A DNA stretch of 64,000 bases from Paenibacillus woosongensis (GTDB lineage: Bacteria; Bacillota; Bacilli; Paenibacillales; Paenibacillaceae). Under the pieces are notes generated by a model. The model did not search any database and was not told the origin of the DNA. It saw only the letters and a list, made by a program, of their open reading frames with translations. How positions within the stretch are numbered: the first letter of the stretch is position 1; the number at the start of each line of letters is the position of its first letter. The stretch covers positions 1,922,001 through 1,986,000 of the forward strand of contig NZ_CP126084.1 of the NCBI RefSeq assembly GCF_030122845.1, given 5' to 3'. Shown one piece after another: positions 46,062 through 55,101 of this stretch. Both the position numbers and the translations under genes were made by a program.

Positions 46062-47228
46062 TTGGCAGATTGGTTATACATTGTAGTTAGCGTCGCCATA
46101 GCTGCGTTTGTTGGCGGAGTCACGAATCATTTTGCAATAAAAATGCTTTTTCATCCGAGAAGCCCGGTTATGATCGGCAAATGGCGCGTCCCGTTTACGC
46201 CGGGGCTTATTCCAAAGCGAAGGGAAGACATTGCAGAGTCTTTAGGCAATGTGGTCTCCGATTATCTCGTTACGGCGGAAGGGCTGCAGGATATGGTAAT
46301 GCGGCCGGAGTTTCGTCTTCAGGCAGAGGAGAAGCTGGGCGAATTATTAAACCGCTGGGTCAGCAGCAGTCTGACGGTAAAGGAAGCGGCCTTGCGAATC
46401 TGGTCGGAAGAGGAGTGGGAAGCCGTTAAAGGCAGATCAGCCTCAGCTCTCACGGCAATTCTTCAGTACGGTTTCCGGCATGCATGGCATAAATACGGCT
46501 GGGAACAGAAACCGCTGAAAAGCTTGGTACCAGGCTGGTCAGAGAATAATCGTCAAGTGTGGAGCGAAGCGGCAGCCGATGCGATTCTAGATGCCGTAGC
46601 GGAGGAGCTGCTCTCCTCGCAAGGGCAGCGGCTGCTCGCCAAAATGGCCGCCGGACTTGCGGACAATGCAGGCGGATTTCTCGGAACGATGGCCGCGATC
46701 TTCATGGATGAGGAGAAGCTGGTTCAGAAGCTTACGCCTACCCTTGTCCGCGCTTTGCAGGGCGAAGAAGCCCGCGCAAAGGTCGCTTCCGCGATCCGAG
46801 CGCGCATGGAAATTTACGGCGAGAAGCCGGTCGGCGAGGTGCTGCGCTCTTTAGCGGGGAGCGAGCCAGAAGCCTGGATCGGGCAGAAGCTGGACGAGCT
46901 TCCGCTGGAGGCATGGATTGCCAAGGCTGAGGGCGTAAAGCTAGCTTCACTGCTTGAGCCGTGGTACAGTCAAGCTGCAGCTGCGGTACCCAGCCTTGCG
47001 AACCGCATGCTGCGCCTGATCGCTCGCGTCATACCGCCTGCGATGAAGGCGATCCGGCTGCCGCAGCTCGTGAAGGAGCAGGTTCAGAAGTTTCCTGTTG
47101 AACGGCTGGAGGAGGTAATACTCAGCGTCTCCGGCAAGGAATTTAGAGCTATTACCTGGCTCGGTGTACTGCTAGGCGGCATGATTGGGCTGATCCAGTC
47201 CTTGCTGCTGCTGTGGGTTGGGCGTTAA
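46062..47228 (+). CDS. yheB: DUF445 family membrane protein YheB
   Basis: A 388-aa protein with an N-terminal membrane helix, the DUF445 start VGGVTNHFAIKMLFHPR and PFTPGLIPKRRE, a long helical middle, and a C-terminal membrane helix (FRAITWLGVLLGGMIGL). It matches B. subtilis YheB in length and gene position. The function is unknown. It starts at TTG 46062 with GGGAGG upstream. It is divergent from the ATP-grasp operon and followed by yheA, so yheA-B-C-D stay together as in B. subtilis, though in a different arrangement. Confidence 0.88.
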   Translation: MADWLYIVVSVAIAAFVGGVTNHFAIKMLFHPRSPVMIGKWRVPFTPGLIPKRREDIAESLGNVVSDYLVTAEGLQDMVMRPEFRLQAEEKLGELLNRWVSSSLTVKEAALRIWSEEEWEAVKGRSASALTAILQYGFRHAWHKYGWEQKPLKSLVPGWSENNRQVWSEAAADAILDAVAEELLSSQGQRLLAKMAAGLADNAGGFLGTMAAIFMDEEKLVQKLTPTLVRALQGEEARAKVASAIRARMEIYGEKPVGEVLRSLAGSEPEAWIGQKLDELPLEAWIAKAEGVKLASLLEPWYSQAAAAVPSLANRMLRLIARVIPPAMKAIRLPQLVKEQVQKFPVERLEEVILSVSGKEFRAITWLGVLLGGMIGLIQSLLLLWVGR

Positions 47229-47258
47229 TGATTTATTACATTTTAGGAGGATATAACA

Positions 47259-47606
47259 ATGAACATTTATGACAAAGCACATGATCTGGCAAAGGCGCTT
47301 AAAGAAAGCCAGGAGGTGTCCGATATCACTTCGGCGATGAAGCTGGTGGACGCTGACCCGGAAAGCAAACGGATGCTGGATGATTTTCGCCAGAAGCAAA
47401 ATGAAGTACAACAGCGGATGATGAGCGGGGATATGCCGTCTCCCGAGGAAATGGAGCAAATGGAAAAGCTGTTCGAGGTGTTGAGCTTGAATTTGAACAT
47501 TCGCCGCTTGTTTGATGCCGAGCGCCGTCTTAGCGTCATCATCCAGGATGTAAACAAAATCATTACGGACAGTCTGCAGCACCTGTACGGTTCGGAGCTT
47601 TCTTAA
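47259..47606 (+). CDS. yheA: YlbF/YmcA-family protein YheA (UPF0342)
   Basis: A 115-aa helical cytoplasmic protein of the UPF0342/DUF964 group. Blocks are YDKAHDLAKALKES, LDDFRQKQNEVQ, and a C-terminal helix with RLFDAERRLSVIIQDVNKII. Family relatives YlbF and YmcA form a complex that modulates RNase Y and development, but YheA itself has no established role. AGGAGG precedes the ATG. It sits 30 bases after yheB. Confidence 0.9.
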   Translation: MNIYDKAHDLAKALKESQEVSDITSAMKLVDADPESKRMLDDFRQKQNEVQQRMMSGDMPSPEEMEQMEKLFEVLSLNLNIRRLFDAERRLSVIIQDVNKIITDSLQHLYGSELS

Positions 47607-47711
47607 TCTGGCAACGCAATACTATTTTTTGGCCAAGTCTCATATTAGCCGCATCTCCTTCATAGACTAGAAATATAGAGTTGTTTATAGATTCGGATGA
47701 AGGAGCTGCGG

Positions 47712-48041
47712 ATGATGAAAACAATGAAAACACTGCAACTAATCAAGAAGGAAAAAAAGCGGACCAAATGGAAGCACGCCATCTATTTGATCTTAGCCCT
47801 AGGGATGCTCGTATATGCTCTTCCGCTGATCTCATTTGGTCCAGGCGCAGGCTGGATATCGATTTTTGGCATCGTTTGGGCGGCCTTTGCCTTTATGGTT
47901 GTTGGCGCGCACCTGCATTTTCTGCTGGGCGTGAACGAGGAGAAGCAGCGGTCCCTCGAAGCCGTTCGCCGCGCCAAACTGCGCGAATGGCAAAACAGGC
48001 TGCAGAAGAAGGAATGGCCGGCGGAGAGCAAGCAGGGATAG
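47712..48041 (+). CDS. Small membrane protein of unknown function
   Basis: A 109-aa protein with a basic N-terminus, two membrane helices (about 22-40 and 50-75) and a basic, coiled-coil-like C-terminus (EEKQRSLEAVRRAKLREWQNRL). ATG 47712 has AAGGAG 7 bases upstream; the earlier ATG at 47697 is too far from any such site. I do not recognise the family. The overlapping frame at 47681-48055 is a shadow. Confidence 0.7.
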   Translation: MMKTMKTLQLIKKEKKRTKWKHAIYLILALGMLVYALPLISFGPGAGWISIFGIVWAAFAFMVVGAHLHFLLGVNEEKQRSLEAVRRAKLREWQNRLQKKEWPAESKQG

Positions 48042-48067
48042 AGCAGCAAGTTTGAAAATGACGTAAG

Positions 48068-48115
48068 AACCGCACTTCATTGTCGCAAATGCCGGCAACG
48101 GGGTGTGGTTTTTTT
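48068..48115 (+). terminator. Terminator upstream of ytoI
   Basis: AACCGCAC pairs with GTGTGGTT (one G-U), an inner TTGTCG/CGGCAA stem extends it, and seven T follow at 48109-48115. Downstream, GGTACA occurs twice (48118 and 48147) around the TATAAT at 48130, a possible regulatory site for ytoI. Confidence 0.75.
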
Positions 48116-48175
48116 GTGGTACAATTGTGTATAATAGATACAGATTGGTACAGATTTGGACGGGAGGTGTAACAG

Positions 48176-49513
48176 TTGCAAGGGCATGAAGAGAGCATTA
48201 CAAAGCACGAACAACTGCTACAGTATATCGAAGGGCTGAAGATCGGTACGAAAATTTCAGTCCGCAAGTTGGCGCGAAGCATGGGCGTCAGCGAGGGAAC
48301 GGCATACCGCGCGGTTAAGGAAGCGGAGAATCTCGGCATCGTCATTACGAAAGAGCGGATTGGCACGGTACGGGTCGAGAAGAAGCCGCGCAACATTTCC
48401 GATCAACTGACCTTCGGGGATGTCGTAGACATCGTCGAAGGGCATGTGCTCGGGGGCGGGGAAGGCCTGGATAAGACGCTGCACAAATACGTGATCGGCG
48501 CGATGAAGATCGACGCCATGGCCCGGTACATCGACGCCGGGAGCCTGCTGATCGTCGGGAACCGGGAAGATGCGCATTCCTTGGCGCTGGAGCAGGGCTC
48601 AGGTGTGCTCATTACCGGGGGATTCGGGACGAGCCGTGAAGTGAAGGCGCTCGCGGACAGGCTGAGCCTGCCGATCATATCCTCCAGGCATGATACGTTT
48701 ACCGTCGCTTCGATGATCAACCGGGCGTTGTTCGACCGGCTGATCAAGAAGAAGATCATGCTGGTCGAGGACATCGTTGCAGCTAAGCCAAGGCCCAATA
48801 TGCTGAAGGTGAACAGCAATATTTCGGATTTTGACCAGCTGTCCCTCGAAACGGGCATGCAGCATTTTCCGGTCGTCGATGAGTGGAACCGGGTCATCGG
48901 CATCGTCAGCCGCAAAAATGTCGAGGACATCGGGGGCGGAGACCACCATATCGAGAAATGCATGGTCCGCCATCCGATTACAGTGGGGCTGCAAACCTCG
49001 CTGGCTTCGGCGGCACAGATCATGGTATGGGAGGGGATCGATTTCCTGCCCGTCATCGACCGCAACCGGAAGCTCGTCTCCTCCGTTACCCGCAAGGAGG
49101 TGCTGCAGGCGATGCGGGATGCCCGCAATGAGCCGCAGCTCGGCGAGACGTTTGAGCATTTGATGTGGAATGGCTTCGTCGAGGAGCGGGACGAGGAGGG
49201 GCGGCTGTTCTTTCACGGCATCATTACACCGCAAATGTCGACGGATATCGGGACGATCTCCCATGGCGTGCTGACCTCGATCATGACCCAGGCCGGCCTG
49301 ATTGCCGCCAAGGATGCGGGCGGCGGGGATTATGTCGTGGATCATTTGACGACCTATTTTGTCCGGCCTGTGCAGATTGAGAACGCGGTCGTCATTACGC
49401 CGGTCGTTCTGGAGACGAGCCGCCGGGCCTGCAAGCTGGAAATCGTTATCACCCACCAGGACTTGCTGGTCTCCAAGGCAGTCATGACCTTGCAGTCGAT
49501 CGACCATGCCTGA
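48176..49513 (+). CDS. ytoI: YtoI-like protein: HTH, DRTGG, two CBS and hotdog domains
   Basis: A 445-aa multidomain protein. Residues 1-75 form a winged helix (VRKLARSMGVSEGTAYRAVKEAE). Residues about 80-185 form a DRTGG domain. Two CBS domains (about 195-310) probably bind an adenine nucleotide. The end (about 330-440) is a 4HBT-type hotdog fold with GVLTSIMTQAG and TTYFVRPVQ. The layout is that of B. subtilis YtoI; no reaction is established. TTG 48176 is preceded by GGAGGTG. It may act as a ligand-controlled regulator. Confidence 0.92.
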   Translation: MQGHEESITKHEQLLQYIEGLKIGTKISVRKLARSMGVSEGTAYRAVKEAENLGIVITKERIGTVRVEKKPRNISDQLTFGDVVDIVEGHVLGGGEGLDKTLHKYVIGAMKIDAMARYIDAGSLLIVGNREDAHSLALEQGSGVLITGGFGTSREVKALADRLSLPIISSRHDTFTVASMINRALFDRLIKKKIMLVEDIVAAKPRPNMLKVNSNISDFDQLSLETGMQHFPVVDEWNRVIGIVSRKNVEDIGGGDHHIEKCMVRHPITVGLQTSLASAAQIMVWEGIDFLPVIDRNRKLVSSVTRKEVLQAMRDARNEPQLGETFEHLMWNGFVEERDEEGRLFFHGIITPQMSTDIGTISHGVLTSIMTQAGLIAAKDAGGGDYVVDHLTTYFVRPVQIENAVVITPVVLETSRRACKLEIVITHQDLLVSKAVMTLQSIDHA

Positions 49514-49582
49514 TTTGCACATGGTCCGGCGGCGAATTTAACGACAGCCTGCTTGAAAACTGAAGAGTTTCTGGATAATGGC

Positions 49583-49632
49583 AAAGGACAATGCCTGACA
49601 TGCTTGGTTAAGCGCAGGATTGTCCTTTTTTT
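49583..49632 (+). terminator. Terminator after ytoI
   Basis: AAAGGACAATGCCTG pairs with CAGGATTGTCCTTT (one bulged base), with seven T at 49626-49632. It lies between the convergent ytoI and ytpI genes. Confidence 0.85.
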
Positions 49633-49657
49633 GTGGTACGGAAAAAGCATAGGTCTG

Positions 49658-49969
49658 TTAGGATTGGTTGGATTCAGCGTTATAACGCGACCAGAGCCCG
49701 TGATTGCGGATGCCGGCGAATATATTAAAAGCGCCCAATACCATGAAAATGGCTCCGATCACGACGCGGATCGATGAACCGCTGAAAATAAACATTTGGA
49801 TCAAAGCAAGAATGATAAGCATGAAGCCCATGCTGATATTCATTTTAGCGGCTGACAGGCCGCGAATCTTGCCATCTATAGAACGTCGGGACTTGATGCT
49901 GAAGAAGACGGAGAACACGCATGAAATCAATAATCCGGCATACAGCACGTATTGAATACTTTCGATCAT
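49658..49969 (-). CDS. ytpI: YtpI-like membrane protein
   Basis: A 103-aa membrane protein with three hydrophobic helices (near residues 6-25, 44-62 and 67-85), matching YtpI in length and pattern (FNIFAG near the end). ATG 49969 was chosen; the AAGGAG 13 bases upstream is a little far, and longer starts lack one. The function is unknown. It is convergent with ytoI, in the same neighbourhood as in B. subtilis. Confidence 0.8.
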   Translation of the reverse strand: MIESIQYVLYAGLLISCVFSVFFSIKSRRSIDGKIRGLSAAKMNISMGFMLIILALIQMFIFSGSSIRVVIGAIFMVLGAFNIFAGIRNHGLWSRYNAESNQS

Positions 49970-50060
49970 GGAACGGAAACAGCTCCTTTTTATTTGCAAG
50001 TGGCTTTGAAATGATTGCGCAAACTACGCAATATTATTGTAATCGCATACGGACAAAAAG

Positions 50061-50558
50061 TCAGCCCCTGATATACGGCCGCATGTCTATCCACACCTGC
50101 AGCACACCTTCGCTGACAAGCATCGTTTTGATCTGGATGCTGTACTCCTTGTCGCGAACAGCGTATATTTTGCGGTCAAGCAGGGTTCGCGCCATCTTGC
50201 CGTCCGAGTCGATTTCGAATATGCTTCGGCCGCGCAGGACGTCAAGCTCCTCATGCAGCTGCTTTACGACCTCCTTGACAGCAAGCGAATCAAGCGGAGG
50301 GTCGCGATCTTCGACACGGATTTTGACTTCTTTAATGACCGTCGCCCGCTTGTTGTATTTTTTCAGCGTCTTGTTATCCTCTTCCGCTTGGTACAGCTGG
50401 ATTTGCAGGTCTTTGTTCTGGATCCAGAGCGTGTTGTAGCTCGTCTGGTAAATGACATTATACACGACGCTTCCCGTAACCATGCCTAGGATGAAAACCG
50501 CCGTCAATTGCATAAACCTTCGGAAATCCTCCATCGTCGGCCGACGAAACGGACTCAT
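50061..50558 (-). CDS. ytrI: Sporulation membrane protein YtrI
   Basis: A 165-aa protein with one N-terminal membrane helix (about 15-35), a coiled-coil region (LQIQLYQAEEDNKTLKKYN) and an extracellular alpha/beta domain. ATG 50558 overlaps the ytrH stop by 4 bases (ATGA) with GGAGG 9 bases upstream, which decides it over GTG 50582. In B. subtilis ytrI and ytrH are sporulation genes of the mother cell. The usual neighbour nrnA is not present between it and ytpI. Confidence 0.85.
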   Translation of the reverse strand: MSPFRRPTMEDFRRFMQLTAVFILGMVTGSVVYNVIYQTSYNTLWIQNKDLQIQLYQAEEDNKTLKKYNKRATVIKEVKIRVEDRDPPLDSLAVKEVVKQLHEELDVLRGRSIFEIDSDGKMARTLLDRKIYAVRDKEYSIQIKTMLVSEGVLQVWIDMRPYIRG

Positions 50559-50884
50559 CCCCGACTGCCTCCGCATACCCACCGGACAAGCTCCGATCCC
50601 ATATGCGCGCCAAGGAACGCAAATAACAGGTATAGTATTTGCTTGATCGCCGGCGATAAGTTCCCGTCAAAGAAATTGCTTTCGATGACACGCATCGGAT
50701 CGATCGTCCCTCCTACCGCGGCAGCCAGTGCCCAGATTTTGATCCGATCCGCCACATCCAGCATCGTCTGGGTTGGCGGCTGCAGGGATATGACGGCACC
50801 AATCCCCCCAACCAACGCCCCTCCCAGCACGATGCCGAAAGCAATAAAGAAGTCCATCACCGCTTTGGTCAGAAACGTGCTCAT
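50555..50884 (-). CDS. ytrH: Sporulation membrane protein YtrH
   Basis: A 109-aa protein with three or so membrane helices and the YtrH motifs AFGIVLGGALVGGIGA, AVGGTIDPMRVIES and a final GAHMGSELV. AAAGGAG lies 10 bases before the ATG. First gene of the ytrH-ytrI operon, divergent from dnaE, exactly as in B. subtilis. Required for normal sporulation in that organism. Confidence 0.93.
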   Translation of the reverse strand: MSTFLTKAVMDFFIAFGIVLGGALVGGIGAVISLQPPTQTMLDVADRIKIWALAAAVGGTIDPMRVIESNFFDGNLSPAIKQILYLLFAFLGAHMGSELVRWVCGGSRG

Positions 50885-51008
50885 GCTTCAAACTCTCCTT
50901 TCTATCGGCGAACTCATTCCGAAGGGCCACACGGCCTTGCTTCGCTTGTCCTCTTTACCATTGTATGGGCGCTTTTCAGCCCGATATGATAAAATATTTT
51001 GAGAGGAT

Positions 51009-51395
51009 GTTTAAAAAGTCACCTTTTGAAGATATAAAAGAAATTCTACTAGGGAAAACATCTTTTATATCGCAAGAGAAACTACCGCTATACGCGGTCT
51101 TGCTTCCTAGAAAGTGCATCGATAAAAGTTCTTCTTATCACGAAGTGTTTTATAAAAGTAATTCGGCGTCGAATCTTGCGTTCACCATCGGAAGCATATG
51201 CTTCCGATGTATGTTTCTTTCAGAAACATTGCAGGTGCTCATGTAGGCTTCTCCAGATTATGCTTTCGAAGCCGTTTTCTTCGAAAACGTGGAACTCCGC
51301 TCCTCCTGAAAGTTTTGCAAAGCAAAACTAACGTCGAAAGGATAAGCGCAAGGTTCACGCAACCTTCTCGGTGCTGAAAAGTTAACTTTTTAAAC
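51009..51395. repeat. 387-bp hairpin-rich noncoding element with 19-bp inverted ends
   Basis: The outer ends GTTTAAAAAGTCACCTTTT (51009-51027) and its inverse at 51377-51395 match at 17 of 19 bases. Inside are at least seven hairpins: 51031-51071 (11-bp stem), 51072-51103, a perfect 24-bp palindrome at 51186-51209, 51211-51229, 51273-51289, 51311-51329 and 51350-51366. No open frame is supported. It fills most of the 578-base gap between ytrH and dnaE. It looks like a MITE-type or structured repeat; no target duplication is obvious. Confidence 0.75.
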
Positions 51396-51462
51396 CTGAA
51401 TTGTAATAGGATATTGGAAGTTTTTGTAATCATGAGGATTGTCTTGGAAAGGAAGGAGACGC

Positions 51463-54400
51463 ATGAACGAATTTGTTCATTTGCACGTGCATAGTGAGTA
51501 CAGTCTGCTGGATGGCGCCGCCAGACTTCAGGATTTGGTAGCGAAAGCGGCAAGCTTCGGGATGAAGGCGCTGGCGCTGACCGATCACGGAGTCATGTAC
51601 GGGGCGGTTCCTTTTTATAAATATTGCAAGGCAAACGGCATTAAGCCGATCATAGGCTGCGAGGTGTATTTTACGGCCGGATCGCGCAAGGAACGGGGAA
51701 CGCGGAAGGAACAGCCGATCCACCATTTAATTCTGCTGGCCAAAAATGAGACGGGTTACCGGAATCTGATGAAATTGTCCTCAATTGGCCATCTGGAGGG
51801 CTTTCATTACAAGCCGCGGATCGATTGGGAGGCGCTGGAGCGGCACAGCGAGGGACTTGTCTGCCTAAGCGCCTGTCTTGGCGGGGAGGTGCCGCACCAT
51901 CTGCTGCACGGCAGGTACAATGAGGCGCGAAAGGCCGCGCAGCGCTATCAGGCGGTATTTGGCGAGGATTTCTATATCGAGCTTCAGGATCACGGGATTC
52001 CAGAGCAGAAAAAAGTGCTCCCTGAGCTGATTAAGCTCGCCCAGGAGCTGAATGTGCAATTGGTGGCAACCAACGATGTGCACTACTTGAATCAGGAGGA
52101 TGCCGAGGTACAGGATGTACTGATCTGCATCGGTACGGGCAAGTCGATACAGGATGAAGAGCGGCTGCAAATCCCGACGGATCAGCTGTATCTCAAAAGC
52201 GGCGCCGAGATGGCGGCGCTGTTCCCGTATGTCGCCGAGGCGGTCGCCAATACGAAAGCCATTGCCGACAAGTGTAATCTGGAGCTCCAGTTCGGGCGGC
52301 ATATTCTGCCGGCCTACCAGCCGATACCGGACGGGATGACCTCGGAATCTTATTTGGCCTCCTTATGCGGGCAAGGGCTTGAGGAGAGATACGGCCATCT
52401 TGACATGTGGCAGCAGGAGCATACGAGAGAACAGCTTCATCAGCGGCTGCATTATGAACTCAGTGTCATCGGCAGCATGGGCTTCTCGGACTACTTCCTC
52501 ATCGTCTGGGACTTTATCGCCTATGCCCACAGGCAGGGCATCGCCACCGGTCCGGGGCGCGGCTCCTCGGCGGGCAGCCTTGTGGCATACGTACTGAAAA
52601 TTACCGATGTCGATCCAATCAAATACAATCTTCTGTTCGAGCGGTTCCTTAATCCTGAAAGGGTGACGATGCCGGATATCGATATCGATTTCAGCGATGA
52701 GCGGCGGGACGAAGTTATCGCTTATGTGGCAGACAAATACGGCGCCGAGCATGTGGCGCAAATTATTACGTTCGGCACGATGGCAGCGCGGGCTGCGGTG
52801 CGGGACGTCGGCCGCGCGCTGAACATCCCGTTCGGCGAAGTAGATAAAGTTGCGAAGCTGATTCCCGGTAGCCTTGGCATGACGATCGAGCGTGCGATCC
52901 GGGAGAGCCCTGAGCTGAAGGGACTCTATGAGTCGCAGCAGCGCATTCAGGGCCTGCTGGACATGGCTCGGAAGGTGGAGGGAATGCCGCGCCACGCTTC
53001 CACTCATGCTGCCGGCGTCGTCATTTCGCGGGATCCGCTGACGGATACGGTGCCGCTGCAGGCTGGAGGCGAAGGAACGCCGCTTACCCAGTACTCCATG
53101 GAGCATCTGGAAGCGATCGGGCTGCTCAAGATGGATTTCCTGGGATTACGGACGCTGTCGATCATCGAGCGCTGTATGAACTGGATCCGCGAGCAGGAAG
53201 GGGAGGTGCCCGATTTTCGCCGGGTTTCCGATGACGACCCGCTGACGTATGAAATGCTTGGCCGGGGAGAGACGACGGGCGTATTCCAGCTGGAGTCTGC
53301 GGGGATGAGGAGGGTGCTCAAGGATTTGAAGCCCTCCACGTTCGAAGATATCATTTCTGTTCTCGCCTTGTATCGGCCGGGTCCGATGGAGTTCATTCCG
53401 AAATTTATCGCAGGCAAGCACGGGCAGACCGCGGTGGAATATCCGCATTCCGATCTGGTCCCGATTTTGAAGGACACGTATGGCATTATCGTTTATCAGG
53501 AGCAAATTATGCAGATCGCTTCGAAGATGGCCGGTTTTTCACTCGGCGAAGCCGATTTGCTGCGCCGGGCCGTCTCGAAGAAGAAACGCGAGGTACTGGA
53601 TGAAGAGCGGGGCCATTTTGTGTCGGGAAGCCTGGCCCAGGGATACCAAGCAGAGGATGCGAACGCGGTCTACGACATGATCGTACGTTTCGCCGACTAT
53701 GGATTTCCTCGCGCACATGCTGCAGCCTACGGGGTTCTGGCATTCCAGACGGCATATTTGAAGGCGCATTATCCGGTTTATTTCATGGCATCGATGCTGA
53801 CAGCAGTTATGGGCAGCCACCGCAAGGTGGCCGAGTACATTATCGAATGCCGCCGGATGGGAATCACGGTGCTTCCTCCGGACGTAAATGAGAGCGGTAT
53901 TTTATTTACGCCGCGGTTAGCCGCAGCCACTGACGGGGAGGCGGTACGGCAAACGGCTCTGGCGGGTGCACCGCTGGAAGCCACCCAGGCAGACAAGCCT
54001 TTGGAAGCCGCGGAAACGGCCGCAGCTTATGATGTGGAGGAATCTGGGGCTGCAGAAACGTCCGCTCCTGCTGCCGAAGAGGGATTGCAGGGAGTGATCC
54101 GCTTTGGCCTGGCCGCGATCAAGAATGTCGGCACTCAGGCGATGGAGAGTATTTTGCGGGAGCGCCGGGAGCGGCCTTTCGACAGCCTGCTCGATTTTTG
54201 CCGGCGGGTCGATCTTCGCACCTGCAACAAGCGCGTGATTGAGTCCCTGATCCAGGGCGGTGCTTTTGATTCGCTGCCGGGCCACCGGGCCCAGCTGCTC
54301 GCCATGCTGGACGAGACGGTGGAAGCGGCGCTGAAATGGCGGAAAGAGCGGGAGGATCTGCAAATTCAGCTATTTGATTTTGTGGAGACGCCAAACTGGA

Positions 54401-55101
54401 ACATTGAATACCCCGACATCCCTCCGTTTAGCGCGGGGCAGCAGCTGGATCTGGAGCGGGAGCTGTTAGGCTTGTATCTGTCCGGCCATCCGCTTGACGA
54501 TTATGACGAGCTGCTTGACGGCGAAGGAATCGACCGGCTGATGGATCTTGCGGAGAGTCCTGACGGCAGCAGGATAATTGTCGCCGGCATGGTCGTATCG
54601 GTGAAGGCGATCACGACCAAGCAGGGCAAGGCGATGGCCTTCATGGAGCTGGAGGATCAGGTCGAGCGCTGCGAGGTCGTGCTCTTTCCCGAGGTGTGGC
54701 GGCGCAGCGGGGAATTGGTCGCCAAGGGCGCCCTGCTGGCGCTGCGCGCCACCGTCCAGCAGCAGGACGAAGGCTTCAAGCTGCTGGCCGACGAGCTCGC
54801 GCCGCTTAGCGCCGCGAGCCTGGCGCAGCTTCGGCGCAGCCGCGGGGCGGCACCCGCGGCGCGGGCGGGGCCAACGCGCAGCCGCAGCCTGCAGCCCGGC
54901 GCGGGTCTGACGCCGCATTGGCGGCGGCGTCCCGCACGGCTGCAGCGCAGCGCAGCGAGGCCCCCGGGGCTGCGGCCGGATTGGCCGCGCAGCCCCATGA
55001 GCGGGCGGCCGCAGGCGCCCGCGATGCGAAGACGCCGGCGCAGCGCGTCTTCATCAAGATTTCGGCGGCGGCGGAGAACGCCCGCCTGCTGGAGAAGCTG
55101 A
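51463..55101 (+). CDS. dnaE: DNA polymerase III alpha subunit DnaE, frameshifted near the 3' end
   Basis: The replicative polymerase alpha subunit, DnaE type. A PHP domain opens it (HLHVHSEYSLLDG), and the palm has PDIDIDFSDERRDEV with the catalytic aspartates. The fingers and helix-hairpin-helix regions follow (RGSSAGS, FPRAHAAAYG). An OB-fold part follows near residue 1035. Between GILFTPRL and GVIRFGLAAIKNVG is an Ala/Glu-rich insert of about 55 residues. After about residue 1130 the frame turns into an Arg/Pro-rich tail of 1212 total, while the conserved end continues in another frame to 55265. AAGGAAGGAG precedes ATG 51463; the earlier TTG at 51439 is not used. Confidence 0.9.
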   Translation: MNEFVHLHVHSEYSLLDGAARLQDLVAKAASFGMKALALTDHGVMYGAVPFYKYCKANGIKPIIGCEVYFTAGSRKERGTRKEQPIHHLILLAKNETGYRNLMKLSSIGHLEGFHYKPRIDWEALERHSEGLVCLSACLGGEVPHHLLHGRYNEARKAAQRYQAVFGEDFYIELQDHGIPEQKKVLPELIKLAQELNVQLVATNDVHYLNQEDAEVQDVLICIGTGKSIQDEERLQIPTDQLYLKSGAEMAALFPYVAEAVANTKAIADKCNLELQFGRHILPAYQPIPDGMTSESYLASLCGQGLEERYGHLDMWQQEHTREQLHQRLHYELSVIGSMGFSDYFLIVWDFIAYAHRQGIATGPGRGSSAGSLVAYVLKITDVDPIKYNLLFERFLNPERVTMPDIDIDFSDERRDEVIAYVADKYGAEHVAQIITFGTMAARAAVRDVGRALNIPFGEVDKVAKLIPGSLGMTIERAIRESPELKGLYESQQRIQGLLDMARKVEGMPRHASTHAAGVVISRDPLTDTVPLQAGGEGTPLTQYSMEHLEAIGLLKMDFLGLRTLSIIERCMNWIREQEGEVPDFRRVSDDDPLTYEMLGRGETTGVFQLESAGMRRVLKDLKPSTFEDIISVLALYRPGPMEFIPKFIAGKHGQTAVEYPHSDLVPILKDTYGIIVYQEQIMQIASKMAGFSLGEADLLRRAVSKKKREVLDEERGHFVSGSLAQGYQAEDANAVYDMIVRFADYGFPRAHAAAYGVLAFQTAYLKAHYPVYFMASMLTAVMGSHRKVAEYIIECRRMGITVLPPDVNESGILFTPRLAAATDGEAVRQTALAGAPLEATQADKPLEAAETAAAYDVEESGAAETSAPAAEEGLQGVIRFGLAAIKNVGTQAMESILRERRERPFDSLLDFCRRVDLRTCNKRVIESLIQGGAFDSLPGHRAQLLAMLDETVEAALKWRKEREDLQIQLFDFVETPNWNIEYPDIPPFSAGQQLDLERELLGLYLSGHPLDDYDELLDGEGIDRLMDLAESPDGSRIIVAGMVVSVKAITTKQGKAMAFMELEDQVERCEVVLFPEVWRRSGELVAKGALLALRATVQQQDEGFKLLADELAPLSAASLAQLRRSRGAAPAARAGPTRSRSLQPGAGLTPHWRRRPARLQRSAARPPGLRPDWPRSPMSGRPQAPAMRRRRRSASSSRFRRRRRTPACWRS

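Noticed and set aside
47681-48055. 124-aa frame overlapping the two-helix membrane protein
   Set aside because: The other frame has a ribosome-binding site and real membrane helices; this one is a shadow.
50885-51008. Coding frames in the ytrH-dnaE gap
   Set aside because: Short frames here (for example 50965-51246) run into the hairpin-rich repeat and lack a ribosome-binding site.
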